64,000 bases of DNA from contig JADKHG010000002.1 of the NCBI GenBank assembly GCA_016721875.1, positions 1-64,000 on the forward strand, given 5' to 3'. Both the position numbers and the translations under genes were made by a program. The stretch comes from Sphingomonadales bacterium (GTDB lineage Bacteria > Pseudomonadota > Alphaproteobacteria > Sphingomonadales > Sphingomonadaceae). This document shows positions 23,290 through 32,203 of the stretch, piece by piece (the first letter of the stretch is position 1; every line of letters begins with the position of its first letter). The notes beneath the pieces were generated by a model. That model made no database searches, was not told the origin of the DNA, and saw nothing but the letters and a program-made list of their open reading frames with translations.

Positions 23290-23475
23290 ATGGGACAGAG
23301 AGCAATCCCAAGCGGCGTTCAGCTCAACGAGCGCGATGCTGCAGTCGTCAAAGGTATGCTGGCGCGCGGTGACCGCCAGCACGACATCGCCGCATGGTTT
23401 GGCGTGAATGGTGGCCGAATTGCGGAAATTGCGACCCGACAGAAGTTTCGCTGGTTGCAGCCAAAGCCGCTTTGA
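23290..23475 (+). CDS. Small HTH-like protein, 61 aa
   Basis: ATG at 23290, 11 bases after the preceding stop and directly behind GAGGAGGT, an excellent ribosome-binding site. The product is intact: MGQRAIPSGVQLNERDAAVV, KGMLARGDRQHDIAAWFGVN and GGRIAEIATRQKFRWL. The central segment has the shape of a helix-turn-helix (RQHDIAAWFGVNGGRIAEIA). It ends the plus-strand defence block, so it may be the regulator of the block. Widespread small proteins of this form are usually annotated hypothetical. Confidence 0.65.
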   Translation: MGQRAIPSGVQLNERDAAVVKGMLARGDRQHDIAAWFGVNGGRIAEIATRQKFRWLQPKPL

Positions 23476-23606
23476 CATCTGCAGAGGAAGTCGCGCCGCT
23501 ATCTGAGCGATGCTGATTGCGGCGACCAAACTCGCCGCCCAACTGAAGCCGCCTTAGCTTCCTGCAAGTTTGGCGATTGGCAGACGGGCTAATCCGGGGA
23601 GAATGC

Positions 23607-24695
23607 TCAGAGCACATAATGCGTACCTGCCCACCCCCTTCGCCCCTTGCCAACACGCCGCGCCGCATCAACCTCAACATCACGCAACGCTGTATCCTGC
23701 GAACATTTGGCAATCTGGCCCATTTGGAGGTCGTCAACACCTCAAATCCGGCCAGCAGGCGATTGATCATCGCGCGCTGGCGGTCGTTCATCGGCGTGGC
23801 GGCATGGGCCTCCCAGAAGCTGGTCCTTGCGGAAAACCGACGCCAGAATGCGTTCCGTCCCATCAAAGGCGCGGTCGAGACAGTCGAGGAACCATGTCAG
23901 CCAGGGCGTAACGTCCAGTCCGCCCTTCTGGGTGGCTTCGAGCCTGTCGTAATAGTCACCACGTTCAGCCAGAATTTGCGCGGACATGCTGTAGAACCGC
24001 TGCGCGCTGCCTTCTGACCGTGCCAGTGCCATATCGGCGATGGCCCGCGCGATGCGTCCATTGCCGTCGTCGAACGGATGGATCGTCACGAACCACAGAT
24101 GCGCAAGCGCCGCTTTCAGAACAGGATCGGTCGCGCTCTTCGCTTCGAACCATTCAAGAAATCGCGCCATTTCATTTTCGAGGCGGTCCGCTGCGGGAGC
24201 CTCAAAATGCACCCGTTCCCGTCCAATCGGACCGGACACAACCTGCATGGGGCCGCTGGCATCATCACGCCATTGGCCGACTGCGATCTTTGCCATGCCG
24301 CTTCGCCCGGTCGGGAATAAGGCAGCGTGCCAACCGAACAGACGGTCGGCGGTCAGCGGTTCTGCAAAACGCTGCGTCGCGTCGAGCATCATTTCGACGA
24401 CGCCTTCGACATTGCGGTCGCTCGCCACCAATCCGGCGACGTCGATCCCCAAACGACGGGCAATCGACGAACGCACTTGTTCGCGATCAAGATGCTCACC
24501 CTCGATCTCGCTGGACTGGATCACGTCTTCGGTCAGCGTCTGGAGAATGGCTTCCTCGCGCAAGGAAAAGCCCAAGGACTCCATGCGTCCGATTAACCGT
24601 CCCTGCCGGTGACGCACGGCTGCCAGCTTGCTGCCAAGCGGCTCCGCGTTCCACCGAAAGTCCGGCCAATTGTCATGCTGATGAATGTAGGTCAT
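23607..24695 (-). pseudogene. fic: Fic-family protein with DUF4172-type N-terminus, late frameshift
   Basis: The second Fic protein of the element, of a different subtype from that at 10829-11867. Start at 24695 gives MTYIHQHDNWPDFRWN, the usual beginning of Fic proteins with a DUF4172 domain. SSEIEGEHLD (inhibitory motif) and HPFDDGNGRIARAIADMAL (active site, intact) follow. One indel near 23820 and one or two more downstream move the last ~70 codons to other frames (FWEAHAATPMNDRQRAMINR; RLMRRGVLARGEGGG), ending THYVL at 23607. Joined length of ~363 aa is normal. It is convergent with the small HTH gene and followed at the other side by repeated operator-like motifs. Confidence 0.8.
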
Positions 24696-24794
24696 AATAT
24701 CCGCACTTTCTGCGGCGTAGATAAACCGTATTCGCCGCATTGCGCAAGCTTATTCTCCGCTATTCCTGCGGTGATTATCCGGACTAATCTCCGC
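24694..24794. promoter_or_regulatory. Four TAATNTCCGC-like motifs upstream of the DUF4172-type fic gene
   Basis: Similar 11-mers lie at 24694-24704 (ATAATATCCGC, over the start codon), 24750-24760 (TTATTCTCCGC), 24772-24782 (TGATTATCCGG) and 24784-24794 (CTAATCTCCGC). All have the same orientation, between the fic start and the 3' end of the relaxase gene. This looks like the operator of an autoregulated gene; the binding protein could be Fic itself through its C-terminal HTH. Inference from repetition only. Confidence 0.5.
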
Positions 24795-24798
24795 AATG

Positions 24799-27567
24799 TT
24801 ACCACCACAGGTCCATCACAGTCCTGCTCCCAAGACTTTCGCCTGCCGCTGGCGACACCATAGCGGCCTGGCTGATAGCAGTCTGCGCCAACCCGGCACG
24901 TTCGTTTATCCCCGCGACAAGCTTCGCCCGATCATCGGTATAAACCGTCGCCGATGCCTTCGCCCGCGAAATCCCGACATACATCATTTTCTGGTCCACC
25001 AGATTGGTCGCGCGGCTGTCCGCGTGGATCATCACGCGTTCGGCAGTGCGGCCCTGGGCCGCGTGCGCGGTATGGACATAACCGTGGCGCAGATGCTGGT
25101 CGGTGGATTGGGCGAGATCGAGCGTCTGGAACTTGCCGCTGTCGAGCCGGATGCGGGCGGTTTGATGCTCGGTGTTGACCGACACGATTTGTGCCCGCCC
25201 GCCATTTTCGCGGGATTGGGCGCGGTCGTTGCGGGTGAACTCGATCCGGTCGCCTTTCATCAAGTCGATGCTGCCGGGGGTGAACACCTCGCTCTTTCCA
25301 GCCCCCCATTGGCGCGGTCGCCAGTCCACGGTCTGGCCGTCTGCCTTTTCAAGAGAAACAGCGTTCTTGGCCGGATCAACGCCCTTCACGGTGACGGTCT
25401 CGCGCTTGGCAATGCCCTTGTCGGCATAGTCACGCGCAAAGCGGACGACATCGCCAACTTCATAGCTCCGCGCATCGCGGGCCTCGGCATTGGTCAGACC
25501 TTTGGATTCCAGCGTGCGCATGGCCACGCCATCGCCGGTCAATCTGCCGCTGGCGATCAACTGCGACCTGATCTCGGCATTGAGCGCGTCGCGGCCTGCA
25601 CGGGATGGATCAATGACAATAGTGCTGCGCTGTTCCTTGGGTGTCAGCGCCGCGTAATCCCGAGCCATCGCTTTCATACGTTCGGCAGGATCGGCAGTTG
25701 CGATGATCCTGCCACCGCCACGGTCCAGCGCGTCAAGCGCGCGGCGGGCGTCGCCCTGAATAGACGCCTCAACAGCCTCCTTGGTCAGCGGATTTGACTG
25801 GCGGACAATTTCGGCGAGCTTGGCGGTTTCCATGCCAGCGCCCTGCAACTGTGCAAAGGCGGCACCGGCACCCACCGAACCAAGCTGTTTGACGTCGCCG
25901 ACAAGAATGACGCGGGCTTTCGCTTTCTCGGCGGACTCCAGCAATGTCGCGGTGTCGCGCGCGGAGAGCATCGACGCCTCATCCACAATCCAGACACTGC
26001 GCCCATTGGTTGCAATAAAGTGCTGGCCCATCAAATGCTTGGCAACGGTTTCGCCACGTGTGCCAAGGGCGTCGCCAAGCGTGCGCGCCGCCGATGCGGT
26101 CGGGGCAAGCGCGGTCATATCGTAGCCCAGCGATTGCGCCTCCTGCGCCACGGTCGCCAGAACCGTCGTTGTCTTGGCGGTTCCGGCATAGCCCTGAACA
26201 GCGGCCACGCGGTTCTGACTGGTGAGCAAGGCTTTGGCCGCTTCCGCGGATCTGCTGTCCATGGGTGTTCGGACGCAAGCGCAGCGCGGGCAACCGCCTT
26301 TGCTGCCTGTTCTGAAGTCTGGATCGCCATGATCTTGCCGCGCCCATTAGCCTCGGCACGCAACAGCCGCTGTTCATTGTCAATGTTGCTGGCGGTAGTG
26401 AAGCCGCCAAACTCCGCACCACGCCCGTCGATAAAGGTACGCGGCGCAAGCTCCCCGTCCTTGGTTGCCCGGTCTATCGCCGCGCTGATCTGGGTCTGTG
26501 TGACTTTGCCCAGCCCAAACCGTCCGGCCTCCTTCTCCAAATCCGCCGCTGAAAACACCGACTGGCGTTCGCCCAATTTCTCGGCGGCAAAGGCGACAGC
26601 TTGATGCGCGACGATCTGACCTTGGGCTGACAGAAGCGGTGCATGATCCGCTTGCGCCGCCGCCTTCTCGGCCTGCGCGACCAAAGCCAATCGAGCAGCT
26701 TGATCAAATCCCGCCGCGTCCGCCGTCGCGCGCCAATCCTTGACCAGTTCGGCGCGATTGACCTCTTCCTTAACCGCGCGGGTATCAAGCGCGGCAATCT
26801 GCTTTTCAGCAGCGGATGCTGTTTCGCGCGTCTGGCCACGTTCGGCAAGACGCGCTTCGACCTGCGCCGCACGCTCGCTGAAACCTTTGATGGCTTCGGC
26901 GGGAACACCCTTGATCTCGAATAGCGAATCCTTGCCCGGTTCAATCTCATAACCCAGCTCGCGGACGTTGACGGCCAGCTCCTGCCGATAAACCGCGCCG
27001 ATGGCCTTCTGGAGCTGATACAGCGCGCGCGGCTCCAGACTGCGCCAATTGCCGTCCGCGTCGCGGGTCGCGTTCATGATGACATTGTGCGTGTGCAACT
27101 GCGGGTCTTGGGCACGGCTGGTGTCGTGGCGGAAGCTGGCAACGACAAGATTGCCCGTCTGTTGCCGGTCAACTTTGCCACCCTCTCTAATACGGGTCGC
27201 CGCACTATGGCGCTCGGCAAAGGCGAGAGCATTTTTGACCGCACGATCATGCGCGCCAATCATACGCCGGTCGCCCGCGACCTCGGCCATGATCGATACT
27301 GACTTTGGCGCACTCATGGTGACGTCCCATCCGGGACGGTGCTGGTTTGCCGTCCCGGATCGTGCCCAATTGCTGGCCGTCCGGCAGTTTGCCATCCAGC
27401 ATATCGCGGAATTGATCCCGCTCGACCTCGCCCGACAGGCCAAGCGCTTGCGCACCTTTTCCCTGCCATTCGCTTGGGGAAAGGCCGTCTCCGGCATAAT
27501 AGTCATCTGCTTCATAATAGGATGACGCTTGCGCCGAACTGCTGATGGCACTGATGGTGGCAACCAT
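24799..27567 (-). pseudogene. MOBF-type conjugative relaxase-helicase (TraA/TrwC-like), two frameshifts
   Basis: Nicks oriT and unwinds the strand to be transferred. It begins at 27567, overlapping the coupling-protein stop (ATGA). Residues 15-25 contain the catalytic Tyr pairs (SSYYEADDYYAGDGLSPSEW). After an indel near 27330 come GWDVTMSAPKSVSIMAEVAG and the three-His metal site HDTSRAQDPQLHTHNVIMNA. The helicase half, after another indel near 26260, has Walker A VQGYAGTAKTTTVLATVA, WIVDEASMLSARDTATL and HAAQGRTAERVMIHADSR. Total of ~923 aa matches TrwC-like relaxases. It ends at 24799 with MDLWW. Confidence 0.88.
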
Positions 27568-29386
27568 CAGACCGGCCCGTCACCCTTGATCGTGGCTTCT
27601 GCCGCCGCGCCCTTGGCAGGCAACTTGCTCCACAGTGAGCGGCTGACGTCAACCGCCACAAAGCTGCGCTGGCTCGGATTGCCGCGCGCTTCGATATGCG
27701 CACGGGTCAGCTTGATCTTGGCGACCGGCAAGGCGTCGGGCAGTTGCAGGAAGCCGTGATGCGGTTCGAGCCGCATATCGCTTTCGATCACGGCTGCACG
27801 GACATGGCGCACAGCGGCAAGCGATGTCCGTCCGCTGCTCGGCCCATAATCGAAGCTATCCGACCCGCTGCGAATTTCGACCTCGACATCGCCGATGTTG
27901 TCCGACGCCCATTTGCGCGTATCGCGGTCGATCAGTTGCAAATACAGCTTTGTGTTGCAGCACCCGAGCAATGCCTCGGCACTGTCGCGGCCATAACGTC
28001 TGTGCATCTGCCCGATGGCCTGAAAGGTCAGAACGACACTTGCCCCGAATTTGCGACCCTCGGGCAACAGCCGGGTGAGATTGTCGACGCGGGGCAGGTC
28101 GGCGAGCTCATCAAGGAAGAACCAGAGGCGACGACTGGATGATGGCTCCAGCCCCAAAGTCGCACTGGCGGCGCATTCAAGCCAGCAGGCGAGCAAGGGT
28201 TTCATCGCCTCGAAATAGTCTTCCTTCCGGGGGACGAAGATCCACGGCTTGGGGCCTTGGTGCTTGTCGAGCCCATTGATGAAGTCGCGGAATGCAAAGC
28301 TGCCATTCTCTCCCGGTTCGCGCCACAGGAACTGCAACAGATTGGAGGCCTTGGCGAGCATGAACAACACGCTGCCCGTCGCCCGGTCGGCATCATCCTC
28401 AAAGGTGCGCGCCGACGACGTGCCTGCCAGCCACACCTTCATCTCTTCCTTGGTCTTGGCCTGCAAGGCGTTGAGCAGATCGGGAAGCGTGGTCTTCCCT
28501 TCCGCGTTCAGCACCCGCAACACATTGGCGACAAGGATGCGGCTGGTTTCCAGCCAGACATCATCATCCCGCTCGCCGGTTTCGGACACAAGCTGGCGCG
28601 CGATGCGGTCCGCGTCAGCGGGGTGCGCGATTTCGGAGAAAGGCGACCAATAGGCCGAGCGGGCATCGAACGGATTGAGGATGATATCGCCGCGCTCTGG
28701 CCGGTAATAATGCGCAATGAACTCGCCGCTGGTGTCATAGACCAATGCCGGTTCGCCGCGCGCTTCCACTATGTCGAGCATCTGGCGCAGCACCGTGGTC
28801 TTGCCAGCGCCGGTCGTGCCGAGAAACGCGAAGTGGCGGCATTCGAGCCAATCGGGGATGCCAACGGTTGCGACGCGGATGGACTGGTCGTTGGTCGCCC
28901 CTTTGGTCAATCGCCGCAACTGGCGCTCGGTCACGATCTCGGTGCCCGCAATATATTTGTCGAGCGCGGCCTTCCGGCCCCGGTCGCGCATCCAGATAGC
29001 AACGCCGAAGCACAGGCCAAAGCCCATCAGCCCGCCCAGCGTGCCACCGATCATCGCCTTGAGCCTGATATCGTCCCAGCACGACACCCAGAAGGGATCA
29101 GTGGCAAGGACGCTGGCGGGCAGCGCGGCGCTCTGAACACCGGCGGTGACATTGATTTTGGGATCGGCATGTTCGCTGGCAATCCAGCCAACGAACCGCC
29201 CCTCGACATGCTGAAACGCGCATTTCATTTGCGCCGTCGGCGGTTGTGGTGGGAAGGCCTGCCGCACCCAAGGCCAGCCGCGCTGGCGCATGTCCAGGCA
29301 TAGGCTTTCCAGCGCTGAGCAAAGCCTGCGATGCCCTGCCTGAACAGGCCTTGGCCCCGCAGCAGGTTGTCGTGGTCCTGGGTCAT
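27567..29386 (-). pseudogene. TraD/TrwB-like type IV coupling ATPase, one frameshift near the N-terminus
   Basis: Inner-membrane hexameric ATPase that delivers the relaxosome to a mating channel. ATG at 29386 overlaps the stop of the preceding gene (ATGA) and gives MTQDHDNLLRGQGLFRQGIA. One indel near 29275-29295 is needed to join the main frame. Then a membrane segment (MIGGTLGGLMGFGLCFGVAI), Walker A FLGTTGAGKTTVLRQML and Walker B RRLWFFLDELADLPRVD with FGASVVLTFQAIGQMH. About 605 aa, normal for the family. The three genes RHH-coupling-relaxase have ATGA junctions throughout, so they form one translation unit. No mating-pair-formation genes accompany them. Confidence 0.85.
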
Positions 29387-29763
29387 GACAGCACCTCCGC
29401 TGCCAGCGCGCGCTGGCGCTTGTAAGAGGCTTGCGCCGCTTCGCTCGTTGCCGAGTCGGACTTCTCGGCCTCGCTGTCATTGCGAAGTGCCGCCCGCCGC
29501 GCATAGGCATAGGCGGCGCTCGCGGTGAACAGGCTGCGGTCGATCAGGGCTTCGATCACAGACAGACGCGCATCGAGCGATGAAAGCGCGTCGTCATTGC
29601 GACCCTCGCGCTGCGAGGTTGGCGCAGTCATGATGGATGTCAGGCCGGTTTCGATAACGCGGGCAAGCGCCTGATAGCGGGTCAGCCCGCGCACTTCGGC
29701 GATGTGCCGGATCATGGTTTCTTGGCCTGCAGGCACGCGGATAGAGAGCTTGATGCGGTTCAT
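29383..29763 (-). CDS. Relaxosome accessory protein (ribbon-helix-helix, TrwA/MobC-like)
   Basis: ATG at 29763 follows GGGAG on the minus strand and begins MNRIKLSIRVPAGQETMIRH, a ribbon-helix-helix N-terminus, followed by LTRYQALARVIETGL and a helical, Ala/Arg-rich tail ending RALAAEVLS. Proteins of this kind bind oriT, help the relaxase and repress their own operon. It is the first gene of the mobilisation operon; its stop overlaps the next start. A longer in-frame reading to 30012 is rejected because it lacks a ribosome-binding site and runs through the likely oriT. Confidence 0.7.
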   Translation of the reverse strand: MNRIKLSIRVPAGQETMIRHIAEVRGLTRYQALARVIETGLTSIMTAPTSQREGRNDDALSSLDARLSVIEALIDRSLFTASAAYAYARRAALRNDSEAEKSDSATSEAAQASYKRQRALAAEVLS

Positions 29764-29963
29764 GGAATATCTCCCGGAGCGCGCCATTGCGCGCTCACAC
29801 AATGGCTGATTTGCAAGGGATTGCCGGGGTGGGGCCCAAAGGCGCGCGCATCGCCCCCAAGGAAATGCCGGAAACGCTGGATGCACACGTGCGTAGGGTG
29901 TGTATCTGAAAGACTGGCTCGATGCGAGCATCGCAGCCCTTCTGCTCCTTCCGGTTTTGATGC
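29764..29963. promoter_or_regulatory. Probable oriT and promoter region of the mobilisation operon
   Basis: This 200-bp gap upstream of the relaxosome gene has no credible reading frame. It holds a perfect inverted repeat, GAGCGCG-ccattg-CGCGCTC, at 29777-29796. At 29890-29908 it holds TGCGTAGGGTGTGTATCTG, which shares TGCGTA and a following GT-rich/ATA context with the nic region of plasmid R388 (TGCGTATTGTCT/ATAG). In MOBF plasmids oriT commonly lies beside the trwA-type gene. Location and motifs therefore agree, but nicking is unproven. Confidence 0.5.
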
Positions 29964-30254
29964 TTAGCCGACATAGGATTTCACCTCGAACCAGCGGGTC
30001 TGCTCCACCCAATCGCTCATGCGGACCAAGGCAGCGGGGTCCGCGACAAAGCGATCAACGCAGGTCGCAACCGGCGGGCGATCCTGCAAATGATGCTCGG
30101 CAATCCAGCGCAGGATTTGCTCCTCGATCGCAATGCGCACGCGCTTCTCAAGGTGAAGTGTGGCCACCGGGTCAAGGTGCGCGGTCACGCCGGGGCTTTC
30201 GATCAAGGCTCCCATCGCAAAGGGTTTATTCCCGCTGAACCTGGCGGGGCCCAT
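29964..30254 (-). CDS. Hypothetical protein of the mobile element
   Basis: Unrecognised ~96-aa protein. It contains GALIESPGVTAHLDPVATLH, RVRIAIEEQILRWIAEHHLQ and ALVRMSDWVEQTRWFEVKSY, a mostly helical soluble protein with a conserved-looking C-terminus. Start uncertain: ATG 30254 and ATG 30215 are both in frame and neither has a clear ribosome-binding site. It lies between the oriT candidate and another small gene, all on the minus strand, in a typical position for element accessory genes. Confidence 0.45.
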   Translation of the reverse strand: MGPARFSGNKPFAMGALIESPGVTAHLDPVATLHLEKRVRIAIEEQILRWIAEHHLQDRPPVATCVDRFVADPAALVRMSDWVEQTRWFEVKSYVG

Positions 30255-30293
30255 CAATCCGCAACAGCGAAGTGGTGCCGCGCAGCACATCGA

Positions 30294-30476
30294 TTACAGG
30301 TCGTTGGCCTGGTGCCATTCGGCAAGCGACGCGCGGCGGGTGTCACCATCGGCATTATCCTCAAGCAACATGAGGACCAGCGGATGGGTATTGATCATGA
30401 CGCGCCAATGCGCGCGGTATTTGGTGGTGATCATCGGCCAGCCGAACAGGCGGGCAATCAGGGACTGAACAGACAT
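30294..30476 (-). CDS. Hypothetical protein, 60 aa
   Basis: Small minus-strand gene starting MSVQSLIARLFGWPMITTKY and ending AEWHQANDL. No domain recognised; the pattern of aromatic and hydrophobic residues suggests a small folded protein and not a membrane protein. AAAGG lies upstream of the start (GAAAGGCACCCCC ATG). It follows the AlpA-like gene, 45 bp away, and could be co-transcribed with it. Confidence 0.45.
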   Translation of the reverse strand: MSVQSLIARLFGWPMITTKYRAHWRVMINTHPLVLMLLEDNADGDTRRASLAEWHQANDL

Positions 30477-30520
30477 GGGGGTGCCTTTCAAGAAACAGGA
30501 TTGGGGAGACTATGGAGGGG

Positions 30521-30718
30521 TCAGTAGCGGCGGGTCTGGAGGCTGCTCAGCCAATCCTCGATGTCGCCAGACCGCCAGCGGATTTTGCCAGCGCCGATGC
30601 TACACGGACACGGAAAGTCTCCGCTGCGCGCGCGGCGATACAGCGTCGTGCGGGATTTGAAGCCAGTCACGTGCAGCACGTCAGTGACGGTTAAAAGCTG
30701 ATCTCGATTCGGAGGCAT
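30521..30718 (-). CDS. AlpA-family excisionase/transcriptional regulator
   Basis: A 65-aa MerR-like winged-helix protein: LLTVTDVLHVTGFKSRTTLY, RRARSGDFPCPCSIGAGKIR and WRSGDIEDWL. AlpA proteins act as excisionases or as activators of integrase genes in prophage-like elements. ATG at 30718 lies just after AAGGACGACCTT on the coding strand. It sits near the right end of the element, the end opposite the recombinase gene, and could control excision or the downstream minus-strand genes. Confidence 0.85.
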   Translation of the reverse strand: MPPNRDQLLTVTDVLHVTGFKSRTTLYRRARSGDFPCPCSIGAGKIRWRSGDIEDWLSSLQTRRY

Positions 30719-30790
30719 AAGGTCGTCCTTTCATTCGTTGGAATGCAGGACGTGACACTCAGGGGCGTTGGGAGATATTCAGTTCCCCAT

Positions 30791-31617
30791 TCACGGAATT
30801 TCATTGAGCGGCAATGATCGCAAATATCGCTGGAATGGCTCGTAATTTCCGGAGTGAACCTTCTCCATCATGCTCCGGCTATAGCCCTCTTTTTCAAGAG
30901 CTTCCTTCTGCTGCTCGAAGGGCTTGCCTGCAAATTCAGGACGGCGGAAAGCGACGATCAGATTGAGGACGTGGCGGAAGCCGGTGGCGTCCGAACTGGT
31001 TTCGCGGGCATGGGCCAACAGCCATTGATGCTTGGCATCAAACACCTTGTCGTCAATGAGATCGATGAGAGATTTGGACGTCAGTTCGGTCGATGCAACA
31101 GCGCCCCTGATGTCGATCAATATCTCGCCACGCGGAACCGGCCTGCGCCGGATCAACAACCAGTCTTTCGGGTCTGTTGAAAGGACAAGCAGCTTGCCGC
31201 CATCGGCAACGAAGCATTTCAGCATCTCGGCGCTGAAGTCATGGATCGAGCCGTCAGGGTAGCGCTCGGCGACCTGAACTTTCCGCTCGCGGCCCGACGG
31301 CAAAACTCCTCTATATTGAGAATGCGGTCCCGCTGATCGGGCGATGCGGCGTCGATCAGGGTCTCAAGCTTCGGATCGTCGCTTGTGTAACCACGCCGCA
31401 TGGTGCGACCAATCAGCCAGCCAGCGGGCAAGGCCGGTATCACAGACACGAGAGCGGGCAAGGGCTGGAGCGCCAGACCAATGGCAGTCGCGGCGAGCAG
31501 GACTGACATTATATAGATGCCGATGCGCTTGCGCCTGCTGCTTTCCGAACGGCGCGCAGCATCATGCCATCGTGCGTTTGCGGTTTCACCGATCAACTGT
31601 GCGGGTGGCTCGGTCAC
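30791..31617 (-). pseudogene. Membrane protein of unknown function, frameshifted
   Basis: Two overlapping frames on the minus strand join into one protein of ~275 aa. The first (from GTG 31617) has RRKRIGIYIMSVLLAATAIG, LALQPLPALVSVIPALPAGW (two membrane helices) and LIDAASPDQRDRILNIEEFC. The second, after an indel near 31270-31300, has VAERYPDGSIHDFSAEMLKC, LLAHARETSSDATGFRHVLN and YSRSMMEKVHSGNYEPFQRY. The gene may start further upstream at ATG 31688 (with another indel), because LKLERAACAYARFCHRP continues the frame. I do not recognise a family. It is the last gene before the right end of the element. Confidence 0.5.
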
Positions 31618-31843
31618 GGGGCGATGGCAGAAGCGCGCATAGGCACAAGCCGCGCGCTCAAGCTTCAGATAGTCGTCCTTCGACTCATGCGCCGACTCTC
31701 AACCGCCTTTCAGGATGCGTTGCGATGCAGCCTAATGCGTTGGTGAAGGGTCGCAATCGTCCAGTCGATCACCCTGAAATCGAACTTTCTTTATCACAAA
31801 AGAACAAGGGTGAATTCGATGTTGAAATAAAACATCCGAAAAC

Positions 31844-31866
31844 TGCACCACCAGCGCACCACCAGA
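31844..31866 (+). repeat. Integrase arm-type repeat, right end
   Basis: Identical over 23 bp to 5725-5747, in the same orientation, again two GCACCACCAG units. It lies 54 bp inside the right att core. The pair of repeats at matching places inside both ends is strong evidence that both belong to the same element and are recognised by its recombinase. Confidence 0.7.
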
Positions 31867-31920
31867 GGAAATTGGAGCCTCTGCCGGGACTTCAGTTTTC
31901 AGCTAAGTCATTGAAATCAT

Positions 31921-31997
31921 TGGTCGGGACGACAGGATTCGAACCTGCGACCCCCACACCCCCAGTGTGATGCGCTACCAGGCTGCGCTACGTCCCG
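31921..31997 (-). tRNA. tRNA-Pro (anticodon GGG), target site of the element (attR)
   Basis: A 77-nt gene on the minus strand with encoded CCA (31921-31923). Acceptor CGGGACG pairs with CGTCCCG; the D arm contains AGCGCAGCCTGGTAGCGC; the anticodon loop CTGGGGG gives GGG; the T arm has GGTTCGAATCC. Its 3' 45 bp are repeated at 5546-5590, so the gene was rebuilt by integration and stays functional. Anticodon arm TCACA/TGTGG closes with a T-G pair. Confidence 0.95.
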
Positions 31998-32203
31998 ACC
32001 GCCAGTGCCTCAAAGCGGCAATGGAAGCGGGCCTATATGGCGGGCTTTGTCGAAAAGCAAGGCTGCTTGTGCAGGGAAATGCGCTTTAAAATTGGGAATA
32101 GGGCTTTGCCGTTGCGCGCTGATTGCCTTGGTGGTAACCGCGCGGCTTGTTTTGCGGGTGGGGCACCCTATTTCTTGCCCAGACAATATTTCGGGGATGG
32201 ACC

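Noticed and set aside
24796..25797. 333-codon plus-strand open frame
   Set aside because: It is antisense to the helicase half of the relaxase, whose motifs are clear; the long frame follows from codon bias in high-GC DNA.
28257..29303. 348-codon plus-strand open frame
   Set aside because: Antisense shadow of the coupling ATPase, which has intact Walker motifs on the minus strand.
29383..30012. Long N-terminal extension of the ribbon-helix-helix gene
   Set aside because: The extension crosses the oriT candidate and lacks a ribosome-binding site, while ATG 29763 has GGGAG upstream and starts the domain.
31344..31970. Plus-strand reading frame ending in a GTTGFEPATPTPP-type sequence
   Set aside because: This is the antisense translation of the tRNA-Pro T-arm region, a well-known annotation artefact. 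The same applies to the frame starting at 5545 over the attL copy.
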